From assembly GCA_013178295.1 (NCBI GenBank), contig JABLWW010000008.1, positions 140,420 to 204,419 on the forward strand: 64,000 nucleotides of DNA, in the 5' to 3' direction. Below are positions 43,061 to 51,617 of this stretch, in pieces. Under the pieces are notes generated by a model. That model was not told where the DNA came from. It made no database searches and saw only the letters and a list, made by a program, of their open reading frames with translations. Both the position numbers and the translations under genes were made by a program. The first letter of the stretch is position 1, and each line of letters starts with the position of its first letter. The DNA is from Anaerolineae bacterium. GTDB taxonomy: Bacteria; Chloroflexota; Anaerolineae; Anaerolineales; Anaerolineaceae.

Positions 43061-45637
43061 GTGTTTGACCTTTTTTACCTTCCGCTCTATCGCCTGAATG
43101 GGGAAGAACAACCGGACTTACCCGGCTTTCTGGCACTGATGGCGCCACGCAACGCCAACCGTCATCGTCAGGAAGAATGGCTGATGATCTTGTTGTCAAT
43201 CGCACGCAATGACATCTTTTCGGATAGGGATTTGTGCCGCTTGCTTGAAAATGCGGCGCAAGGGTATTTCAAAACGGCGGGAACAGTAACCACCTGCCTG
43301 CGCCAGATGGTTGAACGGTTGAACGATCACCTTTTCCGCATCAATCGCAGGACGCAAGGCAAAACCCCGCGTTTAAGTGCTTCTCTGAATGTAGCAGTTT
43401 TGCGCAGGGATATTCTCTTCCTCTCGCAATCAGGTCCAACGCACTCGCTTTTGTTGGGGCATTCTCAAAGACTGGATTATTATGAGACAAGCGGTGGGAG
43501 TGAACTGGGGCTTTCACAGGTGGCGCGCACATCTTACAACCAGACACAGGTACACCCTGGCGATATCCTGGTTTTCTTTCCTGATCCTCCTGATAATTTT
43601 GCGGCCTATGTGCCATCGGGCGAGCGGCGAATTTCACTCGAGCAGTTGCGCCGATCGTTATCTGGGCTTAATGTCGATCCGTTGCAAGCTGCGATTATTC
43701 AGTTCAAGGCAGGAAAAGGGGAACTACACCGTTTGAAGCCGCGTATTCCTCTGGAAACATCCTCAACAGGGGCGATATCTGCCCTGGAAGTGGCTGAAGA
43801 ACCCGATGCAATCGGGAGCGCGGAAGAGGAGATTTCTCCAGTGGTTGAGGAAGGCGTTTCTCCCCCACAGGCTCTGCCGTCGCAACCGCCGCAGTTGGTG
43901 GGAACTCCCGCACCGCGGCAGGTACGCCCGGCTGGGATGCCACTGCGTATGGCAGCCCAACCAGCGGTCAAGCTTTCGCCGATGGAGAAGATTCAGGCGC
44001 TGATTTTTGGCAAACAGTATGTATACCGTCAGAGGCAGCAGAAGGTGATGCGGGCGGTTGTTCCGCAGCGTTCCCGCCCGCTGTTCCCTGCTTCAGAGCA
44101 GAGCAAAACGCTTCGCCAGTCGGATGTTCAGCCTGCCACTCCACTGCATGAGCCTGCACAGACTCCGGCTTTGAAGCAGGATATCTTATCATCATCTGCT
44201 CCCCCAGTTCGTGCGCAAGTTGCCTCGTCTCGGATGCCATCCGGGCAGCCTTTGGTCAAGCCCTCTTCTCAGGCAAATGAGTTTCTTTCCATACTGGTGA
44301 GCGGGGTGAAGAGCTTGAACATCCGCCGCCGATTGGCTTTTCTGTGGCAAGGTGGGAAAAAAGCGCAGCATAAAATTGGAAAAGGCGGCGAAAAACTTCT
44401 GACCAGCATCTTGCCGGAACAACCGCAGCAGACATTGACCATGTCTCCGGCATTGATGCTCTTTATTGCTTTGGCAGTCCCGCTGGTGGTGATTTCGTTT
44501 GCTGCCACGATTTACTTTCGAGAAGGTCCGGGACGGCAGCATCAGCTTTTGTTGGAACAGTCGCGCGACTTTGTCTTTCAGTCAAACGAACAATCCGACC
44601 CGTTGATGCAGCGCGCCAATCTTGTCCAGGCACTGGCGTTGCTTGATAAAGCAGAGAACTACCTTGTCTCGGACGCTTCGCGCAACATGCGCATTGAGAT
44701 TCAGACTGCTCTGGATAAGGCGGACAGTGTGACGCGCGTTAATTTTGAACCTGTGGCGGAGGTGATTGCATCAGATGTGTTGGTCAAAAAGATACAGGCA
44801 AACACCACCGATGTATATCTGCTGGATGGCAGCTCTGGTTCTGTGTTGCGTTTGACGCGCTTTGAACAGAATTATGCCCGGGACAAAAATTTTGCCTGCT
44901 CACCGGGGCCCCTGGGGGGAGCAATTCTTGGACAGCTGGTGGATATTGTTTTGTTACCTGCTAATTCTAAAAAGGCAACGGTGCTGGGGATTGACCCCGC
45001 TGGGAATTTGCTCTATTGTATCCCCGGTAATCCGCCGCTTTCTAACGCGCTAATCCCGCCGGATACAGGTTGGGGCAAAATCAGCGGTTTGTTCTTTGAC
45101 CGTGGTTTTCTATATGTGATGGATATTGAGAGAAACTCGGTCTATATTTATACCGGCGATGCAGATATGGTGTTTCCCAACCCGCCGCGCGAGTATTTTG
45201 ACGATCAGATACCCAACATGGGGGATGTGATTGATTTTGAAGTTAACGCGGAAGACCTTTATCTCCTGCATCGCAGTGGACGGATGACGCGCTGCACGTT
45301 TCGCATTCATGATCTAAACAAAACCCGCTGCAGCGAGGATGTGTATTACACCGACACACGCTATGGTAAAACAGAGCAATTGGTTACTTTTCCCGCCGCG
45401 CAGTTTATCGAAATGGTGCTGACGCTCCCCCCTGATCCTTCCCTGTTTATGCTGGACAGCAATACTCCAGCCATCTATCATTTTGGGCCTACGCTGGTGT
45501 TTCATCGTCAACTGGAGATGCAGCTCTACCCGAATTTTGACAAGCCCAGAAGAGCAACCACTGCCTTTACCATAGCGCCGGGGAGAATTATCTGGTGGGC
45601 ATTTGGTAATTTGGTGTTCTATGGGCAATTGCCATGA
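43061..45637 (+). CDS. Single-pass membrane protein: N-terminal PP2C-like and C-terminal propeller-like domains
   Basis: An 858-residue protein starting at GTG 43061. Residues 1-215 resemble a divergent PP2C-fold domain (VAVLRRDILFLSQSGPTHSLLLG, then PGDILVFFPDPPDNFAAYV) without the usual metal-binding Asp set. Residues 225-450 are a Pro/Gln/Ser-rich linker, and one membrane helix (LMLFIALAVPLVVISFAATIYF) lies near 465-487. The extracellular part (about 500-858) has repeated beta segments with Asp/Gly turns (VYLLDGSSGSVLRLT, FLYVMDIERNSVYIYTGDA, LYLLHRSGRMTRC), as in beta-propellers. No catalytic function can be claimed. A role in linking an outside signal to a cytoplasmic domain is inferred from topology. 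Confidence 0.78.
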   Translation: MFDLFYLPLYRLNGEEQPDLPGFLALMAPRNANRHRQEEWLMILLSIARNDIFSDRDLCRLLENAAQGYFKTAGTVTTCLRQMVERLNDHLFRINRRTQGKTPRLSASLNVAVLRRDILFLSQSGPTHSLLLGHSQRLDYYETSGGSELGLSQVARTSYNQTQVHPGDILVFFPDPPDNFAAYVPSGERRISLEQLRRSLSGLNVDPLQAAIIQFKAGKGELHRLKPRIPLETSSTGAISALEVAEEPDAIGSAEEEISPVVEEGVSPPQALPSQPPQLVGTPAPRQVRPAGMPLRMAAQPAVKLSPMEKIQALIFGKQYVYRQRQQKVMRAVVPQRSRPLFPASEQSKTLRQSDVQPATPLHEPAQTPALKQDILSSSAPPVRAQVASSRMPSGQPLVKPSSQANEFLSILVSGVKSLNIRRRLAFLWQGGKKAQHKIGKGGEKLLTSILPEQPQQTLTMSPALMLFIALAVPLVVISFAATIYFREGPGRQHQLLLEQSRDFVFQSNEQSDPLMQRANLVQALALLDKAENYLVSDASRNMRIEIQTALDKADSVTRVNFEPVAEVIASDVLVKKIQANTTDVYLLDGSSGSVLRLTRFEQNYARDKNFACSPGPLGGAILGQLVDIVLLPANSKKATVLGIDPAGNLLYCIPGNPPLSNALIPPDTGWGKISGLFFDRGFLYVMDIERNSVYIYTGDADMVFPNPPREYFDDQIPNMGDVIDFEVNAEDLYLLHRSGRMTRCTFRIHDLNKTRCSEDVYYTDTRYGKTEQLVTFPAAQFIEMVLTLPPDPSLFMLDSNTPAIYHFGPTLVFHRQLEMQLYPNFDKPRRATTAFTIAPGRIIWWAFGNLVFYGQLP

Positions 45638-45648
45638 AATGACATATA

Positions 45649-45677
45649 GACCCCGAAGCTTCTCATGCGCCGGGGTC
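45649..45677. terminator. Shared hairpin between convergent genes
   Basis: GACCCCG (45649-45655) pairs with CGGGGTC (45671-45677) between the 3' ends of the genes at 43061 (+) and 45698 (-). It has no strong T run on either side and may serve both directions. Confidence 0.55.
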
Positions 45678-45697
45678 TCGTGGGTTGTGCCTTTTTA

Positions 45698-46507
45698 TCA
45701 GTAGGTTGTATTGTTGTAGAACCAGTTGTAGGCGTAGTAGCCTTGCGGGCTGTCGGCGCGGATGGCAATTTGGTATCTGCCAGCAAAGTAGGCGGGTATG
45801 GGGAATGTGGCTTCAAAACTGCCGCCAGAGCCTGCGGGGATTGTTCCTACAACCACACCGCCATACCCCAGTGTGCCGTACTCATTCATGCGCACGGTGA
45901 ATTCCTGGTAGGGGGGGAAGTTATTGGTCAGGATGGTTACGCTGGTATCCGCTACCACTGCCACAATGCTGAAGGTGGGTATGGCGCCCCAGTAGGGATA
46001 ATAATAGGGATTGGGCATGGCAGTGGGCAGGGCACCAGGTAAGGCTGTGGGGAGTGACGGCGTAGGAGCGGAGCCGCTTGGCGGGACATACCCCGCTGGC
46101 TGGGCGCCTGAGTCAATATTGTAAAACCAGTTATAGCTGTAGTAGTAACCAGTTGAACTATCGGTGCGGATGGCAATCATATACTGACCTTTTAGTTCCG
46201 CGGGGATTGTGAAGGTCTGCGCGGGCAGGGTGCCGCCAGCTCCCGAAGCAATTGTCCCGACAACGACCCCGCCAATGCCCAGTGTGCCGTAGTATCCCAT
46301 ACGCACGGTAAAGACTTCATTGGCAGGCCAGTTGACTGGTTGGATGGTTACGGTATCCTGGGCATCTACGCTAACGATGTTGATGGTGGGAACAGTCCAG
46401 GCGTTTGCCTGATTGACGGCTGGCAGCAGAGCTGTTCCCAGCAAAACGACGACAAACAAGAAGCGGGCTGCTGTGGAAATGGGTAGTCTTTGAATTGAGG
46501 CGCTCAT
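45698..46507 (-). CDS. Secreted protein with two repeated beta-rich domains
   Basis: A 269-residue exported protein. Its signal peptide (SAARFLFVVVLLGTALLPAVNQANA) is followed by two homologous domains of about 100 residues. Each has a VTI-x(3-6)-P-x2-F-VRMGYYGTLGIGGVVVGTI-type strand block and an Ile-Ala-Ile-Arg-x-Asp-Ser-x-Gly-Tyr-Tyr end. They are joined by a Pro-rich linker and a Tyr-rich piece (NPYYYPYWG). This domain is common in exported proteins of this bacterial group. The function is probably adhesion or surface binding, unproven. Start ATG 46507 is favoured by GGAGGG 8 bases upstream over TTG 46522. Confidence 0.8.
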   Translation of the reverse strand: MSASIQRLPISTAARFLFVVVLLGTALLPAVNQANAWTVPTINIVSVDAQDTVTIQPVNWPANEVFTVRMGYYGTLGIGGVVVGTIASGAGGTLPAQTFTIPAELKGQYMIAIRTDSSTGYYYSYNWFYNIDSGAQPAGYVPPSGSAPTPSLPTALPGALPTAMPNPYYYPYWGAIPTFSIVAVVADTSVTILTNNFPPYQEFTVRMNEYGTLGYGGVVVGTIPAGSGGSFEATFPIPAYFAGRYQIAIRADSPQGYYAYNWFYNNTTY

Positions 46508-46609
46508 GATGATTCCCTCCAAAAGATATAAATTAAGTATACATAGTATATATCGGATAAATCACAAAAAAAAGTAGTCTTACAGTGTTTTGGACAATTG
46601 CTTGGGCCA

Positions 46610-47827
46610 CTATCTTTTGATTTTTGGCACCATCCAGAAGGCGCGGTCATCAATGGATGAACCGTTGTTCTGGACTTCGAGGATAAATTCTACAGACTTC
46701 CCTGCCAGGGCGTTGAGATCAAGGTCAACCTGTGTACGGTTGCCGTCGAATTTCTCCACCCAGCTTCCCAGGCTCTGAATTGGGCCACCATCTGCGCTGT
46801 ATTTCAGGTTGAAGGTTACATCGCATGATGGGCTGGCTGCCAGACAGCCGAGCAGTGCCTGGAAGCGGTCCCCGGCAATGACTTTGACCGGGGGATACCT
46901 TCCGGAAATCAGTCCGCTAGGGGCATTGTTGGGGATGGTGATGATGGCGATTTCGTCATCCTGATAGGCGGTTTCGATCACCGGCGCAGGGGAACTGGTG
47001 ATCGAACCGTTGGTAAAGTCATAAGCGGGGCTGGGGCAGGGGATGATCTTCCCGTTGGAGTTTATCCATTGCGCATAACAGTAGTACTGGGCAAAGTCCA
47101 TGCGGATATTGGGGTCAAAGGTGGCAGTCGGCTGGCTGACGTTGATCTTGACCCAGAAAGCGATATCGGCATTGTTCCCAATGCCAAAGACAATCCCTGT
47201 TGGACTGCGCAACATCCAGTAGCCTGCGTAGGAGCCTGCTGTTGGCGGGGAGATGAGATTAACTGCCACGTCAACGGTCTGATTGGGCGGCACGGTGGCG
47301 TTGATATTGGTCGCGCCTGCGCCGCTCATCTGGTTGCCGCTGCTGAAGATGAGTTGATAGTCTGGAGTCCAGGTGCATGCGCCGTTATTTTGCAAACGCC
47401 AGACTTTGGTGAAGGGAGTGTTGGCATTGATAAACGTGTTGTCCGGATAGGTAACGTCAGCGATGAACAGTGCCCGGTTACACGGGATGGGCGTTGGGCT
47501 GGGGGGGAGCGGGGTCAAAGTTGGGACGGGGGTCAAGGTGGGTGGCACAGCGGTTGCTGTGTGCGGAAGCTCTGTGATGATTGCTGATCCGGTGGGATTG
47601 GCGGGCAATGTGGCAGGCAGCAGTGTTCCTAATGGTGGCGTTTGGGTCAGCGCCGCCACCAATGTGTTGAGCATTGCCTCAGTCAGCCGCGCTTCAACCG
47701 TGTGGGCAATAGCAGTTTCCTGGTTGCCCATGCCTATCCCTGTATTGCTCTGCGGCAGTCTGCAGGCAAAGGATAACATCATCAGAACAGAGAAACTTAG
47801 AAGGAATATCTTTTTGGTTTTCAACAT
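46610..47827 (-). CDS. Lipoprotein with an NBR1-type four-tryptophan (FW) domain
   Basis: A 405-residue lipoprotein (lipobox LSFAC, Cys 22) with a Thr/Pro-rich linker (about 60-115). The central domain (about 115-225) reads like the FW domain of eukaryotic NBR1: KVWRLQNNGACTWTPDYQL, then VPPNQTVDVAVNLISPPTAGSY and GYWMLRSPTGIVFGIGNN. The C-terminal 170 residues form another beta-rich domain ending VEFILEVQNNGSSIDDRAFW, which resembles a carbohydrate-binding module (inference). FW domains are known in bacteria, mainly in exported proteins of this group. A promoter lies at 47886-47914, and a small hairpin in the leader. Confidence 0.85.
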   Translation of the reverse strand: MLKTKKIFLLSFSVLMMLSFACRLPQSNTGIGMGNQETAIAHTVEARLTEAMLNTLVAALTQTPPLGTLLPATLPANPTGSAIITELPHTATAVPPTLTPVPTLTPLPPSPTPIPCNRALFIADVTYPDNTFINANTPFTKVWRLQNNGACTWTPDYQLIFSSGNQMSGAGATNINATVPPNQTVDVAVNLISPPTAGSYAGYWMLRSPTGIVFGIGNNADIAFWVKINVSQPTATFDPNIRMDFAQYYCYAQWINSNGKIIPCPSPAYDFTNGSITSSPAPVIETAYQDDEIAIITIPNNAPSGLISGRYPPVKVIAGDRFQALLGCLAASPSCDVTFNLKYSADGGPIQSLGSWVEKFDGNRTQVDLDLNALAGKSVEFILEVQNNGSSIDDRAFWMVPKIKR

Positions 47828-47885
47828 GTGCGTCTATGCTCCTTATTCCCTTAAGACGTTTGGGAATAAAAAAAGTTCCTCAATG

Positions 47886-47914
47886 ATTATAGCGAATGTA
47901 TATAGGTGATGCAA
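47886..47914 (-). promoter_or_regulatory. Promoter of the FW-domain lipoprotein gene
   Basis: On the minus strand TTGCAT (47909-47914), a 17-base spacer and consensus TATAAT (47886-47891). The leader of about 50 bases holds a small hairpin (TTATTCCC with GGGAATAA at 47843-47869). Confidence 0.72.
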
Positions 47915-48023
47915 ACCACATATCTGGAGCATATTTGATGATTATGCGTATATATACTATCTCAAGGATGTTTACAGGTGTGGTGAGGCAGCACTTTGGT
48001 CGCATGATAGAGAATTATTGGGT

Positions 48024-48029
48024 TATAAT
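48024..48029 (+). promoter_or_regulatory. Likely -10 element of the sphingolipid gene pair
   Basis: TATAAT at 48024-48029 lies 29 bases before the SDR start, preceded by TGGGT. No good -35 is found 16-18 bases upstream, so this is weak. Confidence 0.4.
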
Positions 48030-48058
48030 TGGCGAAATGATTTTCACCGGAGCGATAT

Positions 48059-48901
48059 ATGGATTTTAACAACAAGCTTGCTTTGGTCAGCGGCGGATCA
48101 AGTGGGATTGGGCTGGCTGTGGCGAAGCTGCTGGCGCAAAAAGGGGCGAGTGTTTTTATCCTGGCGAGGACGGTTGAAAAGCTGCAAGCCGCTTTAGCGG
48201 AAATAGAGACCGCACGCTGTACACCGCAGCAGGTGTTTGGCAGCATTGTGGCGGATGTCTCGAACGAGGCAGAGGTAACAGATGCTATCCAGCAATTTAT
48301 CTCAGCTCATGGTGTCCCGGATATCCTCTGTAACGCTGCTGGGGTGGCGCATCCCGGCGAATTCGACAGGCTGGATTCGAGGATTTTTCGCTGGATGATG
48401 GAGGTAAATTACTTGGGCACGGTGTATGTAACCCGTGCTGTAGCAGCGGGGATGATCTCAAGAAAGTCGGGGATGATTATCAATTTTTCGTCTGTGCTGG
48501 GATTTCTTGCTTTTTATGGGTATTCGGCGTATTGTGCTTCAAAGTATGCTGTAAGGGGCTTTAGCGATGCACTGCGGGTGGAGATGAAACGGTACGGGGT
48601 GCAGGTTTCTGTGGTGTTTCCTTCGGATGTGGAAACCCCGCAGCTGGAATATGAGCATCAGCATCAGACAGAGGTTATCAAGGCGTTTTATCAAGTTCTG
48701 GCGCAGCTGTTTGGGGCGAAAACGATCACACCGCAGGCAGTGGCTGAGGAAGTTCTTGAAAAGGCGGCGCGGGGACGGTATGTCATCCTGCCTGGTTCAG
48801 ACGCTAAACTATCGTTTTTTCTAGTTGGTGCTCTAGGGAATCTGATTTACCCACTCATTGACCGCTTGATGCGGATGGCATATAAAAAGTTGAATCAGTA
48901 A
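48059..48901 (+). CDS. 3-ketodihydrosphingosine reductase-like SDR
   Basis: A 280-residue classical SDR with coenzyme motif SGGSSGIGLAVA, the NAA motif (LCNAAGVAHPGEF) and catalytic Tyr158-x3-Lys162 (YCASK). The PSDVETPQL segment after the fifth strand and the hydrophobic C-terminal tail (FFLVGALGNLIYPLIDRLMRM) follow eukaryotic 3-ketosphinganine reductase (KDSR), which reduces 3-ketosphinganine with NADPH on a membrane. The neighbour 29 bases downstream is a serine palmitoyltransferase-like enzyme that would make exactly that substrate. The pair therefore forms the first two steps of sphingoid base synthesis. Alternative: a general ketoacyl/ketone reductase. Confidence 0.78.
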   Translation: MDFNNKLALVSGGSSGIGLAVAKLLAQKGASVFILARTVEKLQAALAEIETARCTPQQVFGSIVADVSNEAEVTDAIQQFISAHGVPDILCNAAGVAHPGEFDRLDSRIFRWMMEVNYLGTVYVTRAVAAGMISRKSGMIINFSSVLGFLAFYGYSAYCASKYAVRGFSDALRVEMKRYGVQVSVVFPSDVETPQLEYEHQHQTEVIKAFYQVLAQLFGAKTITPQAVAEEVLEKAARGRYVILPGSDAKLSFFLVGALGNLIYPLIDRLMRMAYKKLNQ

Positions 48902-48930
48902 AACGGTTTTTTATTTAAGGAGAAAACGCC

Positions 48931-50112
48931 GTGGATATCTTTAAAAAGTGCTATGAATTCACAACAGTCAAACAAGCAGTTGCCGAAGGGTATTATCCAT
49001 ATTTTATCCCGTTATCAGAGAACGAAGGCACAGAGGTTGACTATCGTGGTCATCGCTTAATCATGTGTGGATCGAACAATTATCTTGGCTTGACCACACA
49101 CCCCAAAGTGAAAGAGGCGGCTATCGAGGCAATCAGGCGGTATGGCACTAGCTGCACGGGGTCTCGTTTTCTCAATGGCACGCTTGAATTGCATGAGCAG
49201 CTTGAGCATGAGCTGGCGGAATGGGTAGGAAAGGAAGCTGCCCTAATTTTTTCAACCGGTATGCAGGTCAATCTGGGGACGGTCAGCGCAATTGCTGGCA
49301 GGGATGATATCGTCATTTTGGATAAAGATGACCATGCCAGCATTGTGGATGGGGCTTTTCTCAGCTTTGCTAAGATTGAGCGTTTTCGCCATAATGACAT
49401 GAACCATCTTGAACGGGTGCTCAAGTCATTGCCTGAGGAACCCGGCAAGCTGGTGATTGTGGATGGGCTCTTTAGCATGGAAGGCGACCTTTCGCCGCTG
49501 CCGGAGCTTGTGCCGCTGGCGAAGAAATACGGCGCGCGGGTGATGGTGGACGATGCGCATGGCATGGGTGTACTGGGCGGCGGGCGCGGCACGGTGGCGC
49601 ACTTTGGAATGACCGCTGAAGTGGATTTGATTATGTCCACCTTTAGCAAATCTTTTGCCTCTTTGGGCGGTTTTGTCGCTGGTGAGGCAGATGTGATTTC
49701 GTGGATCAAGCATTACGCCCGTTCGCTGATCTTCAGCGCCAGCATGTCTCCGGCGAATACCGCTGCGGCGCTGGCGGCATTGCGCGTGATGAAGACGGAA
49801 CCGCAGCACAGTGAACGGGTGTTGAAAAATGCTGAGAAGATGCGTCTGGGGTTTAAGAGCATGGGGTTGGATACAGGAAATTCTGTTACCCCGGTGGTGC
49901 CCATCATTGTAGGGGATGATCAATTGACCTTTCTGTTCTGGAGACGGCTCTTTGAGGAAGGGGTCTTTGTCAACCCCGTGATCGCCCCGGCAGTGCCGCA
50001 AGGACGTCAGCTTTTGCGCACCAGCTATATGGCGACGCACACGGATCAGCAGCTTGATCGGGTGCTTGAAATCTTCCGCAGGGTAGCCAAAGAGATCGGT
50101 CTTATCAATTAG
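48931..50112 (+). CDS. spt: Serine palmitoyltransferase-like alpha-oxoamine synthase
   Basis: A 393-residue PLP enzyme of the alpha-oxoamine synthase family. The glycine-rich/substrate region reads GTSCTGSRFLNGTLELHEQLE, as in bacterial serine palmitoyltransferases; KBL and BioF have GxGGSRLVxGxxxxH there. The PLP-binding set VDDAHGMGVLG and STFSKSFASLGGFVAG gives Schiff-base Lys240. The enzyme condenses serine with an acyl thioester to 3-ketosphinganine and CO2. GTG 48931 has AAGGAG upstream. It lies 29 bases after the KDSR-like SDR. The 3' end overlaps the convergent MFS gene by 8 bases. 2-amino-3-ketobutyrate CoA ligase or AONS remain less likely alternatives. Confidence 0.83.
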   Translation: MDIFKKCYEFTTVKQAVAEGYYPYFIPLSENEGTEVDYRGHRLIMCGSNNYLGLTTHPKVKEAAIEAIRRYGTSCTGSRFLNGTLELHEQLEHELAEWVGKEAALIFSTGMQVNLGTVSAIAGRDDIVILDKDDHASIVDGAFLSFAKIERFRHNDMNHLERVLKSLPEEPGKLVIVDGLFSMEGDLSPLPELVPLAKKYGARVMVDDAHGMGVLGGGRGTVAHFGMTAEVDLIMSTFSKSFASLGGFVAGEADVISWIKHYARSLIFSASMSPANTAAALAALRVMKTEPQHSERVLKNAEKMRLGFKSMGLDTGNSVTPVVPIIVGDDQLTFLFWRRLFEEGVFVNPVIAPAVPQGRQLLRTSYMATHTDQQLDRVLEIFRRVAKEIGLIN

Positions 50113-51304
50113 GCGCTTTTTTTGAAAGACGTCGGCTGCCAACCAGTCCTGCTGCCAGACACAGCGCAGCAGTGATGCCAAACATTCCCTGGATGCTGGA
50201 TGCTTCGGCAAGCAGCCCGCTCAGCCATGGACCGCAGAACATTCCGGCGGCATAGACTGCCTGAAAGAAACCCATTGCGGTTGAGCGCTGTTCTTCTCTT
50301 ACGCTTTTGATACTCCACCCCATTAGCAGTGGGAAGTTGATGCCCAATGCAAAACCAGTGCAGACCTGGGCGGCGAAAACGAACCCCAGCGAACGTGCCA
50401 GGGCAGCAATGGCAATGCCAGCAGACATCAGGACAAAGCTGGGGGCGATAAGCCGCAAAGCCCCGAAATACCTGACAAGATATGTTGCTGTCAGGTTACC
50501 CAGCATGATGATAGCAATGTTCATGCTCAGCAGCATACTCTGGGTTACATCAGCGGCGCCTAGCTGCCTTGCCAGCAGCGGGATGAAACTGAATGCCGTT
50601 GCCCAGACGGCGTACTGCGCCAGAGCGCCTAGCAGGGATGACAGGAGCACTTCGCGGCGCAGTACCAGATGACGGATATCCTGCAATGAGGTGTTTGCAG
50701 CAGGTGCGGGCGCTTCCTTGCCAGGAATAATCATCAGCGCCCCTGCGGCAGCCAAACCGGTGGCTGCATAGAAAGCCAGCGAGTAGCCGCCCAGATTATT
50801 GAGCCAGCCTGTGGTGATTGAGGCAGCCAGCATTCCCGCTGAGTTGACGGTGTTGATAATTGTGGAGGCGCGCATGCTCTCGCCAGATGGATAGAGAGCG
50901 CTGAACATGACTACGAGCGTTACCCATGACCCTGCGGCTAGTCCGGTAACTGCCCTGCCGACCAACAACCCGGTTGCCCCGTGTGCCTTTGCCATAAGGA
51001 TAGCGCCCGCAGCCGAAAACATAAAGCCAATGATCACAAATGGTTTGCGTTTCCCTATTTTATCCGCCAGTATTCCAAGCGGGAAGCGCACACCCCCCTG
51101 CCACAAACCGTACATGGACAGAATGACACCTGCCATGCTCAGGGTAGATACTTTTTCCCGTATGTAGATGGGAAGCGTGGGCACGTACAGATACATGGAT
51201 GCCCAGAACAGAAAGACAGCCAGCGCATAGCGGATAATGGTAAAGCGGTTCTTAGATACCGTGCCATCCAAAGCGGTCAAGCTCTGTTTTTCCTTGACTA
51301 TCAA
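50105..51304 (-). CDS. MFS transporter (exporter-like)
   Basis: A protein of about 399 residues with 12 membrane segments of the major facilitator superfamily. The loop 2-3 motif is GVRFPLGILADKIGKRKPFVIIG (family G-x3-D-x2-G-R-[RK] pattern), and TM5 carries GLAAGSWVTLVVMFSALYPSGESMRAST, the motif C region common in antiporters. The start is uncertain. TTG 51304 has AGAGGGA 7 bases upstream and overlaps the preceding gene by 53 bases; ATG 51364 is further upstream inside that gene. Substrate unknown. The convergent location opposite the sphingolipid pair does not imply a link. Confidence 0.82.
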   Translation of the reverse strand: MIVKEKQSLTALDGTVSKNRFTIIRYALAVFLFWASMYLYVPTLPIYIREKVSTLSMAGVILSMYGLWQGGVRFPLGILADKIGKRKPFVIIGFMFSAAGAILMAKAHGATGLLVGRAVTGLAAGSWVTLVVMFSALYPSGESMRASTIINTVNSAGMLAASITTGWLNNLGGYSLAFYAATGLAAAGALMIIPGKEAPAPAANTSLQDIRHLVLRREVLLSSLLGALAQYAVWATAFSFIPLLARQLGAADVTQSMLLSMNIAIIMLGNLTATYLVRYFGALRLIAPSFVLMSAGIAIAALARSLGFVFAAQVCTGFALGINFPLLMGWSIKSVREEQRSTAMGFFQAVYAAGMFCGPWLSGLLAEASSIQGMFGITAALCLAAGLVGSRRLSKKAPN

Positions 51305-51581
51305 ACACGATTCCCTCTGCCTCGAGCATCTGCCTTTGCAGGAGGGTGCCAATGCCGTCTCCATGCGGGCTGATCTTGCCTTGGGCGTTGATCACACGCT
51401 GCCAGGGGACATCGCTTTGCAGTGGCAGGGCAGACATGGCATAGCCTACCATACGTGCGGTGCATTTACCCACAATGCGGGCGACCTGACCGTAGGTTGC
51501 CACCTTGCCAGGGGGGATTTGACGCACCACGTTGTAAATTTGCTCATATAGGGGAAGCTCTGAAGGACTGTTGTTGCGCAT
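51252..51581 (-). CDS. atl: Alkyltransferase-like (ATL) DNA repair protein
   Basis: A 109-residue protein matching the C-terminal DNA-binding domain of O6-alkylguanine-DNA alkyltransferase: LYEQIYNVVRQIPPGKVATYGQVARIVG, ARMVGYAMSALP (Arg finger region) and VPWQRVIN. The catalytic Cys of the PCHRV motif is Trp60 here, so it cannot take the alkyl group. ATL proteins bind O6-alkylguanine, flip the base and hand the lesion to nucleotide excision repair. The C-terminal Leu/Glu-rich tail (LLQRQMLEAEGIVFDSQGKTELDRFGW) is typical. Complete gene, own start ATG 51581. Confidence 0.93.
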   Translation of the reverse strand: MRNNSPSELPLYEQIYNVVRQIPPGKVATYGQVARIVGKCTARMVGYAMSALPLQSDVPWQRVINAQGKISPHGDGIGTLLQRQMLEAEGIVFDSQGKTELDRFGWHGI

Positions 51582-51617
51582 GTGTTTATTGTATCGCGGC
51601 TTAAGCTGTATTTTGCC

